Shown here piece after piece: positions 19,065-26,393 of a stretch of DNA of 64,000 nt (position 1 is its first letter; the number at the start of each line of letters is the position of its first letter). A model generated the notes under the pieces. That model did not search any database. It was not told the origin of the DNA and was given only the letters and a program-made list of their open reading frames with translations. The position numbers and the translations under genes were made by a program. Source of the DNA: Lentzea albidocapillata subsp. violacea (lineage in GTDB: Bacteria > Actinomycetota > Actinomycetes > Mycobacteriales > Pseudonocardiaceae). The DNA is taken from assembly GCF_900100275.1 (NCBI RefSeq), contig NZ_FNET01000001.1, positions 186,001 through 250,000 of the forward strand, in the 5' to 3' direction.

Positions 19065-19861
19065 CGAGCGTGGAACTCGGCGATCTGCCGCCACGTCGCG
19101 ACGGGGTTGGAGTACAGGGGGAGATGCCCGCTGTGGGGGATCTCCGCCAGCTCCACCCCGTTCGCGTCGAGGATCGGCAGGTAGGACAGACCGGCGCACT
19201 GCTCGCCGTAGAGGTACATCTTCGAACAGGGCAGTGACAGGAACTTCTGCAGCAGGTTCCCGTGGTCGGCGAGCTCCACCATCGACCGGAAGAGGGTGGG
19301 CACGGCGCCGCGCTGGACCTTGCCCGGCAGGTTCGCCGCGTACAGGCCGCCGCCGTAGCAGGACGTCTCCCGGCTGCGTTCCGCGAGCTTGAAGAGGAAG
19401 TCACCGGGATCGCGGTGGTTCAGCGCCTGTCTGCTCAGCACGCAGTCCTCCGGTGCCAGCACACCCTTGATGTTGACGAAGCTCAGCACCCGGCCCGGTT
19501 CCTTGTGCGCCAGGAGAAGCGCCGTGAGGGCTCCCGTCGAGTGCCCGACGACGTGGAACCGGCCGATGCCCGCGCGGTCGAGCATCGCCCGCGCGGTCTC
19601 CGCCAGGAACGGCAGGTCCACCTCACCCAGGTCGGCGCACTCCGTGGCGCCCGCACCGGGTGTGTCGTAGGCGAGGAACGGGCGCCCGGCGAACTCGTGC
19701 CGCTGCAGGACGTCGAGGTAGTCCTCCTTGCTCGTGCCGAACCCGTGCAGGAAGACGACGGGGGCGTCGACGCCCCCGCGACGCAAAGACGCGACCTTGA
19801 GGTTCACGCCGTGGACGCGCAACGGGACCTGCTCGTGGACGACTCTGTCTGCCGATGGCAT
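19037..19861 (-). CDS. Alpha/beta hydrolase
   Basis: 274-aa cytosolic serine hydrolase without a signal peptide. It shows [14 protein letters not shown] (oxyanion HG), the nucleophile elbow [12 protein letters not shown] (~Ser 103) and the catalytic His in [13 protein letters not shown] near the C-terminus; the acid is probably in [11 protein letters not shown]. The ATG at 19861 is preceded by GGGGAA; the longer frame to 19993 would swallow the operator at 19924. The substrate cannot be told from the sequence. Context and the operator it shares with the divergent gene at 20016 suggest a role in sugar-ester or feruloyl/acetyl-sugar metabolism, but this is inference. Confidence 0.8.
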   Translation of the reverse strand: MPSADRVVHEQVPLRVHGVNLKVASLRRGGVDAPVVFLHGFGTSKEDYLDVLQRHEFAGRPFLAYDTPGAGATECADLGEVDLPFLAETARAMLDRAGIGRFHVVGHSTGALTALLLAHKEPGRVLSFVNIKGVLAPEDCVLSRQALNHRDPGDFLFKLAERSRETSCYGGGLYAANLPGKVQRGAVPTLFRSMVELADHGNLLQKFLSLPCSKMYLYGEQCAGLSYLPILDANGVELAEIPHSGHLPLYSNPVATWRQIAEFHARQLIPSARR

Positions 19862-19923
19862 GGCTGTTCCCCGGTTCTTCGCAGGTGCGGGACTGCGGAA
19901 TGAGTCGAGAGCATGCCATTTGC

Positions 19924-19937
19924 TGTGAACGCTCACA
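19924..19937. promoter_or_regulatory. LacI-type operator (TGTGAACGCTCACA)
   Basis: TGTGA/TCACA arms around ACGC, between the divergent hydrolase and duplicated-domain genes (62 bp and 78 bp from their starts). Same motif class as 9329, 9387 and 63291. Confidence 0.6.
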
Positions 19938-20015
19938 AGTAGTTGAACTTTTTGCTTTCCCGGTCCGTATCCCGTTGTGCCGGCACAAACCATCCCCTAG
20001 TCGTGAGGTTCGAAT

Positions 20016-20825
20016 ATGTCGAGAGCGCATGCACGACCCCAGCGAGGCAAGCGGGTGCTCGTGGCCGGAGTCGCCGTCGCCGCGACGCTCACCGCGGTGA
20101 CCGCGGCCGTCGCCTTCGCCGGTGGGGAGACCGCCACCGGCGCGATCGCGTGCCCGCAGCCGGTCGTCCCGGCGGTGCCGGCCGCGGCGCAGGCCGAGGT
20201 CCAGCGAGAGCTGGCCAACCTCGACAAGCAGATAGCGGAGGCGAACAACCGGCTGCGCACGTCGGCCGGTGAAGGCGGGCCGAACTTCGTGCAGAACGCG
20301 ATTCTCGGCCCCTTGGCGAGCAAGCGGGTCGCGGCGCTGAACCGCATCGAGACCGCCATCGGCCGGGTCGCGGACAAGCCCGAGGGGCTGGAGAGGTTCG
20401 CGACCTGCGGGCTGGGCCAGGCGCCCGCCGTGTCGGCACCACCGACGACGACGCGACCGGCGTCTACGAGCGGGAACGCCGGCACCGGTTCGGGCACCGG
20501 CACCGGCACCGGCACCGACACCGGCACCGGTTCGGCGGCCGGGCAGGTGATCGAATGCCCGCTTCCGGTCGTGCAGAACGTCCCCGCGGCCGCGCGCGCC
20601 GAGGTAGACCGCGAACTCGCCAACCTCGGCAAGCAGCTGCTGGAGGCGAACGAGCGGTTGCGCACGTCGGCCGGTCAGGGTGGGCCGAACTTCGTGCAGA
20701 ACGCGATCCTGGGCCCGCTGGCGAGCAAGCGCACCGCGGCGCTGGACCGGATCGCGATCTCCATCGGCCGCGTGGGGGCGCGGCCTCAAGGGCTGGAGCG
20801 CTTCGCCACCTGCTCGCTCAAGTAA
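20016..20825 (+). CDS. Secreted protein with a duplicated unknown domain
   Basis: 269 aa, function not recognised. A long signal sequence or anchor (~12-37, KRVLVAGVAVAATLTAVTAAVAFAGG) precedes two copies (~45-130 and ~188-268) of one domain. Shared blocks in order are CPxPVV, VPAAA, AEV.RELANL.KQ, EAN.RLRTSAG, GGPNFVQNAILGPLASKR, AAL.RI and GLERFATC. A Thr/Gly/Ser linker rich in GTGTGT separates them. Each copy has one Cys at each end, so an intra-domain disulfide is plausible, and the core looks alpha-helical. It is divergent from an alpha/beta hydrolase across a LacI-type site and upstream of a galactanase-like gene, so a cell-wall or plant-polymer surface role is possible. Confidence 0.75.
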   Translation: MSRAHARPQRGKRVLVAGVAVAATLTAVTAAVAFAGGETATGAIACPQPVVPAVPAAAQAEVQRELANLDKQIAEANNRLRTSAGEGGPNFVQNAILGPLASKRVAALNRIETAIGRVADKPEGLERFATCGLGQAPAVSAPPTTTRPASTSGNAGTGSGTGTGTGTDTGTGSAAGQVIECPLPVVQNVPAAARAEVDRELANLGKQLLEANERLRTSAGQGGPNFVQNAILGPLASKRTAALDRIAISIGRVGARPQGLERFATCSLK

Positions 20826-20880
20826 CTCTCCTCGGGGTTCGAGCGTGCGGGCCCGTCTCCTCGGGGCGAGCGTTCCCACG

Positions 20881-20918
20881 GGTCCTGCCGGGCGGGCGCG
20901 CCTCCGCCCGGCAGGACC
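20881..20918 (+). terminator. Hairpin terminator
   Basis: Perfect 15-bp stem (GGTCCTGCCGGGCGG and complement) with an 8-nt loop, 55 bp after the duplicated-domain gene and before the GH30 promoter. Confidence 0.75.
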
Positions 20919-20945
20919 TTGACGTGCCAGCGGGTTGTCGATAGA

Positions 20946-20959
20946 TGTTAGCGTGAACA
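20946..20959. promoter_or_regulatory. LacI-type operator (TGTTAGCGTGAACA)
   Basis: TGTTA/GAACA arms, 22 bp before the GH30 ATG. Variant of the arabinose-locus motif. Confidence 0.55.
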
Positions 20960-20981
20960 TCGCGCGTTCAACGGAGAACCG

Positions 20982-22958
20982 ATGACCAGAATTGTCGCTC
21001 TGCTCGCCGCTTCGGCGCTCACGCTCTCCACTGCGGTGCCTGCCACGGCCGCCGTCGAATCCGTCACGGTGAGACCGGATCCGACCTATCAGCAGGAGCC
21101 GTTCCAGGGCTGGGGCACGAGCCTGGTGTGGTTCGCCAACGCCACGGGTGGTTACCCGGACGAGATCCGCAACCAGCTGGCGGAGCTCCTGTTCGGCGAG
21201 GACGGTCTCAACCTCAACATCGCGCGGTACAACGTCGGCGGCGGCAACGCCCCGGACGTGCCGGAGTACCTGCGCGCGGGTGCCGCGGTGCCCGGCTGGT
21301 GGAAGGCGCCTGCCGGTACCACCCGCACGGACACCGACTGGTGGAAGCCGGGCGATCCGCGTTTCTTCGACGCCGGCGCGGATCCGCGTCAGCGGTGGTG
21401 GGTCGACCGGATCAAGCAGGACGTGACCCGGTGGGAGTCGTTCAGCAACTCGCCGCCGTGGTTCCAGACCGTCAGCGGGTACGTCTCCGGAGGCTTCGAC
21501 CCGAACGCGGACCAGCTGCGGGAGGACCGGATCGGCGACTTCGCCGCCTACCTCGCCCAGGCCACCGCCGAACTGGAACGGGCCCACGGCATCAAGTTCG
21601 CCACGGTCGACCCGTTCAACGAGCCCAACACCCCCTACTGGCGCACGACGCTCGGCCCGGACGGCAACCCGACGGGCGGGCGGCAGGAAGGCGCCCACAT
21701 CGGGCCCGCCCTGCAGGCGAAGGTGGTGCCCGCGATGGCGCAGGCGTTGCGCGCCAACAGGGTGAAGGCCACCGTGTCCGCACCGGACGAGACCAACCCC
21801 GGCCTCTTCGCCGAAGACTGGGCGGCCTATCCCGCCTCGGTGCGCGCGCAGGTCAGCCAGCTGAACGTGCACACGTACGGCACGGCACGCCGCACGTCTG
21901 CCCGTGACATCGCCAAGGGCTCGCACAAGCCGTTGTGGATGAGCGAGGTCGACGGGCACTGGGGTACCGGGCAGAGCTTCACCAGCATGGAGCCCGGCCT
22001 CGGCATCGCCGAGCGCGTGATCGACGACCTGCGCGAGCTGGAACCGCGCGCCTGGCTGCTGTGGCAGGCGATCGAGGACTACAACAACATGACGCCCGGT
22101 GCCGAGTCGCCGGACGGCATGAACTGGGGCGTCATCCAGATCCCGTTCGACTGCGACCGGCAGGACACGCTCGCGACGTGCCCGGCGCGCGTCAACACGA
22201 AGTTCCACGCGCTGCGCAACTTCACCCACTTCGTCAAGCCCGGCGACCGCCTCGTGAAGGTCAACACCACGACCGACGTGGCGGCGGTGCGCAACACCGA
22301 GCTGAAGTCCGTGGTGCACTTGAACAAGTCCGATCAGGCGCAGTCCGTGACGCTGGACCTGTCAGCGTTCGCGTCGGTGCGGAAGAACGCTTCGGTACGT
22401 CCGGTGGTGACGGACCAGCACGGCGCACTATTGAAGGGCGCCGCAGTGCGGGTGAAGGACCGCAAGGCGACGCTCTCCGTGCCGGCGAAGTCGGTCACCA
22501 CGTTCGAGGTGACCGGTGTCAGCGGGGTGAACCGCGCGGCGGCGCTGGGCGGGGAGTACCGGCTCACCGGGGTGCAGAGCGGTAAGTCGCTTGCGCCCTC
22601 GGGCACCTCGCTCGTCCAGCGCACCACCGATCCGGCGGCGACGAACCAGGTGTGGCGCGTGGAACGCCGGTCCGGCGGCTACGACAACCGTGCCCAGTTC
22701 TCCATCGTCAACACCGCCACCGGCCAGAGGATCGCGGCGGGCGGCGGGAACGTCGTGCTGAGCACTTCCGACGGCCCGGCCGCGAGGTGGGTGCTGTCGT
22801 CGACCGGGGACGGCACGTGGACTTTCGTCAACCAGGAGAACGGAAGTTTGCTCGACGTGGTCGGCGAGTCGCGTGAGGACGGTGCCAGAATTGGTTTGTA
22901 CCAGGCGACATCCGGTGCCAACCAGCGTTGGTCGATGACCGCCGTTCCGCGCAGGTAG
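20982..22958 (+). CDS. GH30-type beta-1,6-galactanase with ricin-B lectin module
   Basis: 658-aa secreted enzyme. A signal peptide (~1-24, PATAAVE) precedes a GH30 catalytic region (~26-500) opening FQGWGTSLVWFANATGGYP. The acid/base Glu is in VDPFNEPN (~213) and the nucleophile Glu in LWMSEVDG (~320); SNSPPWFQTVSG is also typical. The C-terminal ~130 residues (GEYRLTGVQSGKSL to ANQRWSMT) are a ricin-type trefoil (CBM13-like). The architecture resembles Streptomyces endo-beta-1,6-galactanases of GH30_5, which act on arabinogalactan-protein side chains after arabinose removal, and this suits the arabinofuranosidases nearby. A LacI-type site overlaps the promoter region. Confidence 0.83.
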   Translation: MTRIVALLAASALTLSTAVPATAAVESVTVRPDPTYQQEPFQGWGTSLVWFANATGGYPDEIRNQLAELLFGEDGLNLNIARYNVGGGNAPDVPEYLRAGAAVPGWWKAPAGTTRTDTDWWKPGDPRFFDAGADPRQRWWVDRIKQDVTRWESFSNSPPWFQTVSGYVSGGFDPNADQLREDRIGDFAAYLAQATAELERAHGIKFATVDPFNEPNTPYWRTTLGPDGNPTGGRQEGAHIGPALQAKVVPAMAQALRANRVKATVSAPDETNPGLFAEDWAAYPASVRAQVSQLNVHTYGTARRTSARDIAKGSHKPLWMSEVDGHWGTGQSFTSMEPGLGIAERVIDDLRELEPRAWLLWQAIEDYNNMTPGAESPDGMNWGVIQIPFDCDRQDTLATCPARVNTKFHALRNFTHFVKPGDRLVKVNTTTDVAAVRNTELKSVVHLNKSDQAQSVTLDLSAFASVRKNASVRPVVTDQHGALLKGAAVRVKDRKATLSVPAKSVTTFEVTGVSGVNRAAALGGEYRLTGVQSGKSLAPSGTSLVQRTTDPAATNQVWRVERRSGGYDNRAQFSIVNTATGQRIAAGGGNVVLSTSDGPAARWVLSSTGDGTWTFVNQENGSLLDVVGESREDGARIGLYQATSGANQRWSMTAVPRR

Positions 22959-23017
22959 TCCACTCCGAACGGTCGATTGAACCTGGCCCGTGACGCTCTA
23001 GGGTTGTTGAGGGTTCA

Positions 23018-23956
23018 ATGACAATTGGGGTAGTGGTGGCGCGCAAGCACTGGCTCGTGGTTCTGGTCCTGCTCACCGGAGCCTGCACGGCAGGGCCGCC
23101 GTCGCCGACGCCTCCCGCCAGGACGCCCTGGAAACCGCCCTCCCTCGTCAACGAGGAGGCGCGGTACCAGGGTGTGCTGCACTTCGTGCGCGACGTGATC
23201 GACGGCCGGACCGTCGAGCTGGCGGACGGGACGAAGGCCCGCATCGCGCAGCTGGCGGAACCTCCGGCCTGCTGGGCCGAGGGCGCGGTGTCGTTCGCCA
23301 GGACGACGCTGCTGGCCAGCGCCGTCCGCATCAGTCCCGTCGTCTCCGGTGACGTGAACCTGGCACTGGAGGACGGCACCGACTACGCGTTGCTCGCGGT
23401 ACGGCAAGGCGTGCTGCGGGCGGAAGGCGTCGACGGTGGTGCGCTGCTCACGGCGGAGTCCGAGGCGGCCGGGGCGAACAAGGGCCTGTGGGGACCGCCC
23501 TGTGACGGTCTCGACGCGCCCCTGCCTCCTGCCACCACGGATCTCCCGGCGCCCGGCACGACTGCCGTGCCGCGCCCGGCTCCCACCACCACGGTGCCTC
23601 CCCGCCCGGCACCCACGACGACGGTGCCGCCCGCACGGGCGTGCGCGGTCGCTTATCGCATCTCCGGCCAGTGGCCGGGTGGCTTCCAGGCGAATGTGAG
23701 CGTGCGCAACACCGGTTCCACGTCCGTCCACGGCTGGACGCTGCGGTGGAGTTTCGCGAACGGGCAGAACGTCACCGACATGTGGAATGCGAAAGCACGG
23801 CAGTCCGGCGCGACCGTGAACGCCGCGAACGCCGACTACAACCCGCAGATGCAGCCCGGCGATTCGGTGTCGATCGGGTTCAACGGTTCGGTCCGGGGCG
23901 GGAACTCCGTTCCCGGCTCGTTCACGCTCAACGGCCAGTCCTGTTCGGTCGAATGA
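23018..23956 (+). CDS. Nuclease-fold (SNase-like) lipoprotein fused to CBM2
   Basis: 312 aa. A lipoprotein signal (WLVVLVLLTGAC) is followed by a ~115-residue region resembling the staphylococcal nuclease fold: VIDGRTVELADGTKARIAQLAEPPACWAEGA, then EDGTDYALLAV and AESEAAGANKGLWGPPC (quoted in pieces). Canonical catalytic positions look altered: DGDT reads DGRT and the DxxGR arginine is absent (EDGTDYA), so nuclease activity is doubtful. A Pro/Thr-rich linker with PAPTTTVPP repeats leads to a C-terminal CBM2 (~210-312). The start could also be the GTG at 23033 or 23036. A membrane-anchored protein that grips cellulose or xylan is the simplest reading. Confidence 0.75.
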   Translation: MTIGVVVARKHWLVVLVLLTGACTAGPPSPTPPARTPWKPPSLVNEEARYQGVLHFVRDVIDGRTVELADGTKARIAQLAEPPACWAEGAVSFARTTLLASAVRISPVVSGDVNLALEDGTDYALLAVRQGVLRAEGVDGGALLTAESEAAGANKGLWGPPCDGLDAPLPPATTDLPAPGTTAVPRPAPTTTVPPRPAPTTTVPPARACAVAYRISGQWPGGFQANVSVRNTGSTSVHGWTLRWSFANGQNVTDMWNAKARQSGATVNAANADYNPQMQPGDSVSIGFNGSVRGGNSVPGSFTLNGQSCSVE

Positions 23957-24940
23957 TCACGCGCTCTCCCGCACGACGAGAGCGGAGGGGTAGAACGTCG
24001 CCCCGGAGGTCTCACGGCGGTCGAGGACGGCCTGGGCCGCCGCGGCGGCGATGTCCTCCACCGGGTGCGTGCTCGTCGTGAGCGCCGGGCGGCTGAGCCC
24101 GGCGAACGCGATGTCGTCGAATCCGGCGACGGCCACGTCCCCCGGCACCCGCACGCCCAGCGCGTGAAGTCCGTCGAGGACGCCCAGCGCGGTGAGGTCG
24201 CTGAGCGCGAACACCGCGTCGGTGTCCGGCCACCGCGCCATGATCTCGGTGGCCGCCTCGGCGCCGCGGGCGGCGGTGAAGTCGCCGGTGACGACCCGGG
24301 GTTCGCCGCCGCTGTCGCGCAGTACCCGCCGGTAGGCGTCGACGGCGCGGTCGCAGCACAGCAGCCAGGACGGTCCGGTGACCATCGCGATCCGTTTCCT
24401 TCCGGTGCGCACGAGGTGCCGCACGACCCCGTCCGTGCCGGCGCGGTTGTCGACGTCGAACGACGGCACGTGCCGTGCCCCGACCCCGACCGCGGCGACC
24501 CGGCCGCGCAGGGTCCGCGGCACGCTCTCCAGCGCCGGTCGCGTCGGGTTCACCACCACCAGGCCACCGAGCCCGCGTCCGTCGGCGAGCCGGGCGAGCG
24601 ATCCGGGATCACGCAGGGGCAGCCAGTGCAGGGAGACGCCGACCTCGCGCTCGGCGGCGACGTGCGCCGCCGACGTCAGGACGCGGCCGACGTAAGGATC
24701 GTCGAGCACGGCGGCGGTGTGGCCGATGACGGCGATGGCGAGACGTGTGCCGGTGCGGGTGACCAGCGCGCGGGCGGAGGCGTCCGGCACGTAGCCCAGT
24801 GCCGCCACGGCCGCGGTCACGCTGTTCCGTGCCCTCGGCGATGCCGGACCCTGGCCGGTGACCACGCGCGAGGCGGTGGCCCGGGACACGCCTGCGGCCC
24901 GTGCCACGTCGTCGAGTGTCGCGGTGCGTTCTCCCGTCAT
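23957..24940 (-). CDS. LacI-family regulator
   Basis: 327-aa repressor. The helix-turn-helix TLDDVARAAGVSRATASRVV lies at ~7-26, with the hinge LGYVPDASARALVTRT and a sugar-binding domain ending IAFAGLSRPALTTSTHPVED. The ATG at 24940 starts MTGERTATLDD; the frame extends upstream through the palindrome at 24957 and that extension is rejected. It is divergent from the MFS transporter gene and converges on the nuclease-CBM2 gene with no gap (stop to stop 1 bp). It is a candidate regulator of the MFS gene through the TGGAAGCGCTTCCA site; the inducer is unknown. Confidence 0.85.
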   Translation of the reverse strand: MTGERTATLDDVARAAGVSRATASRVVTGQGPASPRARNSVTAAVAALGYVPDASARALVTRTGTRLAIAVIGHTAAVLDDPYVGRVLTSAAHVAAEREVGVSLHWLPLRDPGSLARLADGRGLGGLVVVNPTRPALESVPRTLRGRVAAVGVGARHVPSFDVDNRAGTDGVVRHLVRTGRKRIAMVTGPSWLLCCDRAVDAYRRVLRDSGGEPRVVTGDFTAARGAEAATEIMARWPDTDAVFALSDLTALGVLDGLHALGVRVPGDVAVAGFDDIAFAGLSRPALTTSTHPVEDIAAAAAQAVLDRRETSGATFYPSALVVRESA

Positions 24941-24956
24941 CTCAGCAGTATTGCGG

Positions 24957-24970
24957 TGGAAGCGCTTCCA
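24957..24970. promoter_or_regulatory. Perfect LacI-type palindrome TGGAAGCGCTTCCA
   Basis: Fully symmetrical 14-mer between divergent LacI and MFS genes, 16 bp from the regulator start. Likely an autoregulatory operator. Confidence 0.75.
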
Positions 24971-25013
24971 TGTATGGGGTAGGTACTTCATGTATCGAGA
25001 AAGGAGGGCCGGG

Positions 25014-26186
25014 ATGTCGGTCACGGTGCCACGCAGTCAGGTCCGAGCCGCCGCCGCTGGGGTCGCGGTCACCTTCGGGCTGAACGGCGTGGCCGTGGCG
25101 ACGTGGTTCGCCCGTGTGCCCGCCGCCCGTGACGCGCTGGGTCTCACACCGGCCGCGCTGGGGTTGCTGCTGCTGTCGATGTCCGTGGGCGCGTGCCTGG
25201 CGATGCTCACCGCGGGCGAGGTCACGCACCGGCTCAGGCCGAAACGGACGGTCAGCCTCTCGGCGGTGACGGTCGCGCTGGGACTTGCGGTGGCAGGTGT
25301 CGGCATCGGCGCCTACCCGTCGCCGGTGGTGACGGCGATCGGGATCTTCGTGCTCGGTTACGGCTCGGGGTTGTGCGACGTCGCGATGAACGTCGAGGCC
25401 GCGGAGGTGGAACGCGCTCTCGGCAAGACGGTGATGCCGCGCTTCCACGCCATGTGGAGCCTCGGCACGGTCGCCGCCGCGGGCCTGGCGTCGCTCGCGG
25501 CGTGGGCGGTCCTGCCCGTCACCGCACACCTCGCCGTCGTGGCCGTGGTGGTCGCCGGCGGCACGCTGCTGGCCGCGCGCAGGTACAGCCTGGCCGCCGA
25601 GGCGGAGCACGGCAGCGGCAGCGGGGTCATGGCGGCGTGGCGCGAGCCCCGCACGTTGCTGATCGGACTGCTGGTGCTGGTGCTGGCGTTCACCGAGGGC
25701 ACCGCGAACGACTGGGTGGCGGTGGCGTTCATCGACGGCTACGAGGTCGACCCGGCCCTGGGCGCGCTGGTGTTCGGCGTGTTCGTCACGACGATGACGT
25801 TCGGCAGGATCTTCGGCACCATCGCGCTGGACCGCTGGGGCCGCGTCCCGGCGGTGGTCCTCTCGATGCTGCTGGCCGCTTCGGGCGTGACGCTGGCCGT
25901 GTTCGCCGGGTCGTTCGGTCTGGCGGTCGCGGGCGTGGCCGTCTGGGGCCTCGGGACGGCGCTCGGCTTCCCGGTGGGTATGAGCGCCGCCGCCGACGAT
26001 CCGGACCGTGCCGCGGCTCGGGTCAGCGTTGTCGCCGTGATCGGCTACACGGCGTTCCTGGCGGGGCCGCCGCTCGTGGGGCTGCTCGGCAACCAGTCGG
26101 GGGTGTTGCGGGCCTTGCTGATCGTGCCGCTGTTGTTGCTGCCCGCGCTGGTGCTCACGCCTTCGCTGCGACAACCCAAGAGCTGA
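25014..26186 (+). CDS. MFS transporter
   Basis: 390-aa membrane protein with about 12 hydrophobic segments, starting VAVTFGLNGVAVATWFARVPAARDALG. The cytoplasmic loop after TM2 reads THRLRPKRTVS. It resembles YbjJ-like MFS proteins often annotated as sugar or drug exporters. The ATG at 25014 is preceded by AAGGAGG; the longer frame from 24858 overlaps the regulator gene and operator and is rejected. Regulated by the adjacent LacI protein by inference; cargo unknown. A strong hairpin follows the stop. Confidence 0.8.
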   Translation: MSVTVPRSQVRAAAAGVAVTFGLNGVAVATWFARVPAARDALGLTPAALGLLLLSMSVGACLAMLTAGEVTHRLRPKRTVSLSAVTVALGLAVAGVGIGAYPSPVVTAIGIFVLGYGSGLCDVAMNVEAAEVERALGKTVMPRFHAMWSLGTVAAAGLASLAAWAVLPVTAHLAVVAVVVAGGTLLAARRYSLAAEAEHGSGSGVMAAWREPRTLLIGLLVLVLAFTEGTANDWVAVAFIDGYEVDPALGALVFGVFVTTMTFGRIFGTIALDRWGRVPAVVLSMLLAASGVTLAVFAGSFGLAVAGVAVWGLGTALGFPVGMSAAADDPDRAAARVSVVAVIGYTAFLAGPPLVGLLGNQSGVLRALLIVPLLLLPALVLTPSLRQPKS

Positions 26187-26200
26187 GGCTCTACGGAACA

Positions 26201-26234
26201 CGAACGCCGCGATCAAACTTGATCGCGGCGTTCG
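26201..26234 (+). terminator. Hairpin terminator after MFS gene
   Basis: Perfect 16-bp stem (CGAACGCCGCGATCAA and complement) with a 2-nt spacer, 14 bp after the stop. Confidence 0.8.
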
Positions 26235-26247
26235 CGCTGTTCGACGG

Positions 26248-26265
26248 TATTCGATTCGAAGAATA
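26248..26265. promoter_or_regulatory. Candidate pectin-operon operator with TTCGAA core
   Basis: TATTC...TTCGAA...GAATA partial palindrome, 129 bp before the PL1-CE8 start. The TTCGAA core and flanking ATTCG recur at 33623 before the other pectate lyases. Confidence 0.4.
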
Positions 26266-26393
26266 GTCGAACACCGTGCCGAATCATCGAATGAATTCAC
26301 TTCGTTGACGCATGCCGGAAGCATTCGTAATACTCGGTTCACGATCGTGGACCTTGTTCAAGAATGTGAATCCTTTCCGAAGGGTATTCCGTC

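Noticed and set aside
24858-25013. Upstream start for the MFS transporter
   Set aside because: The extension overlaps the divergent LacI gene and its operator; the ATG at 25014 has a strong AAGGAGG.
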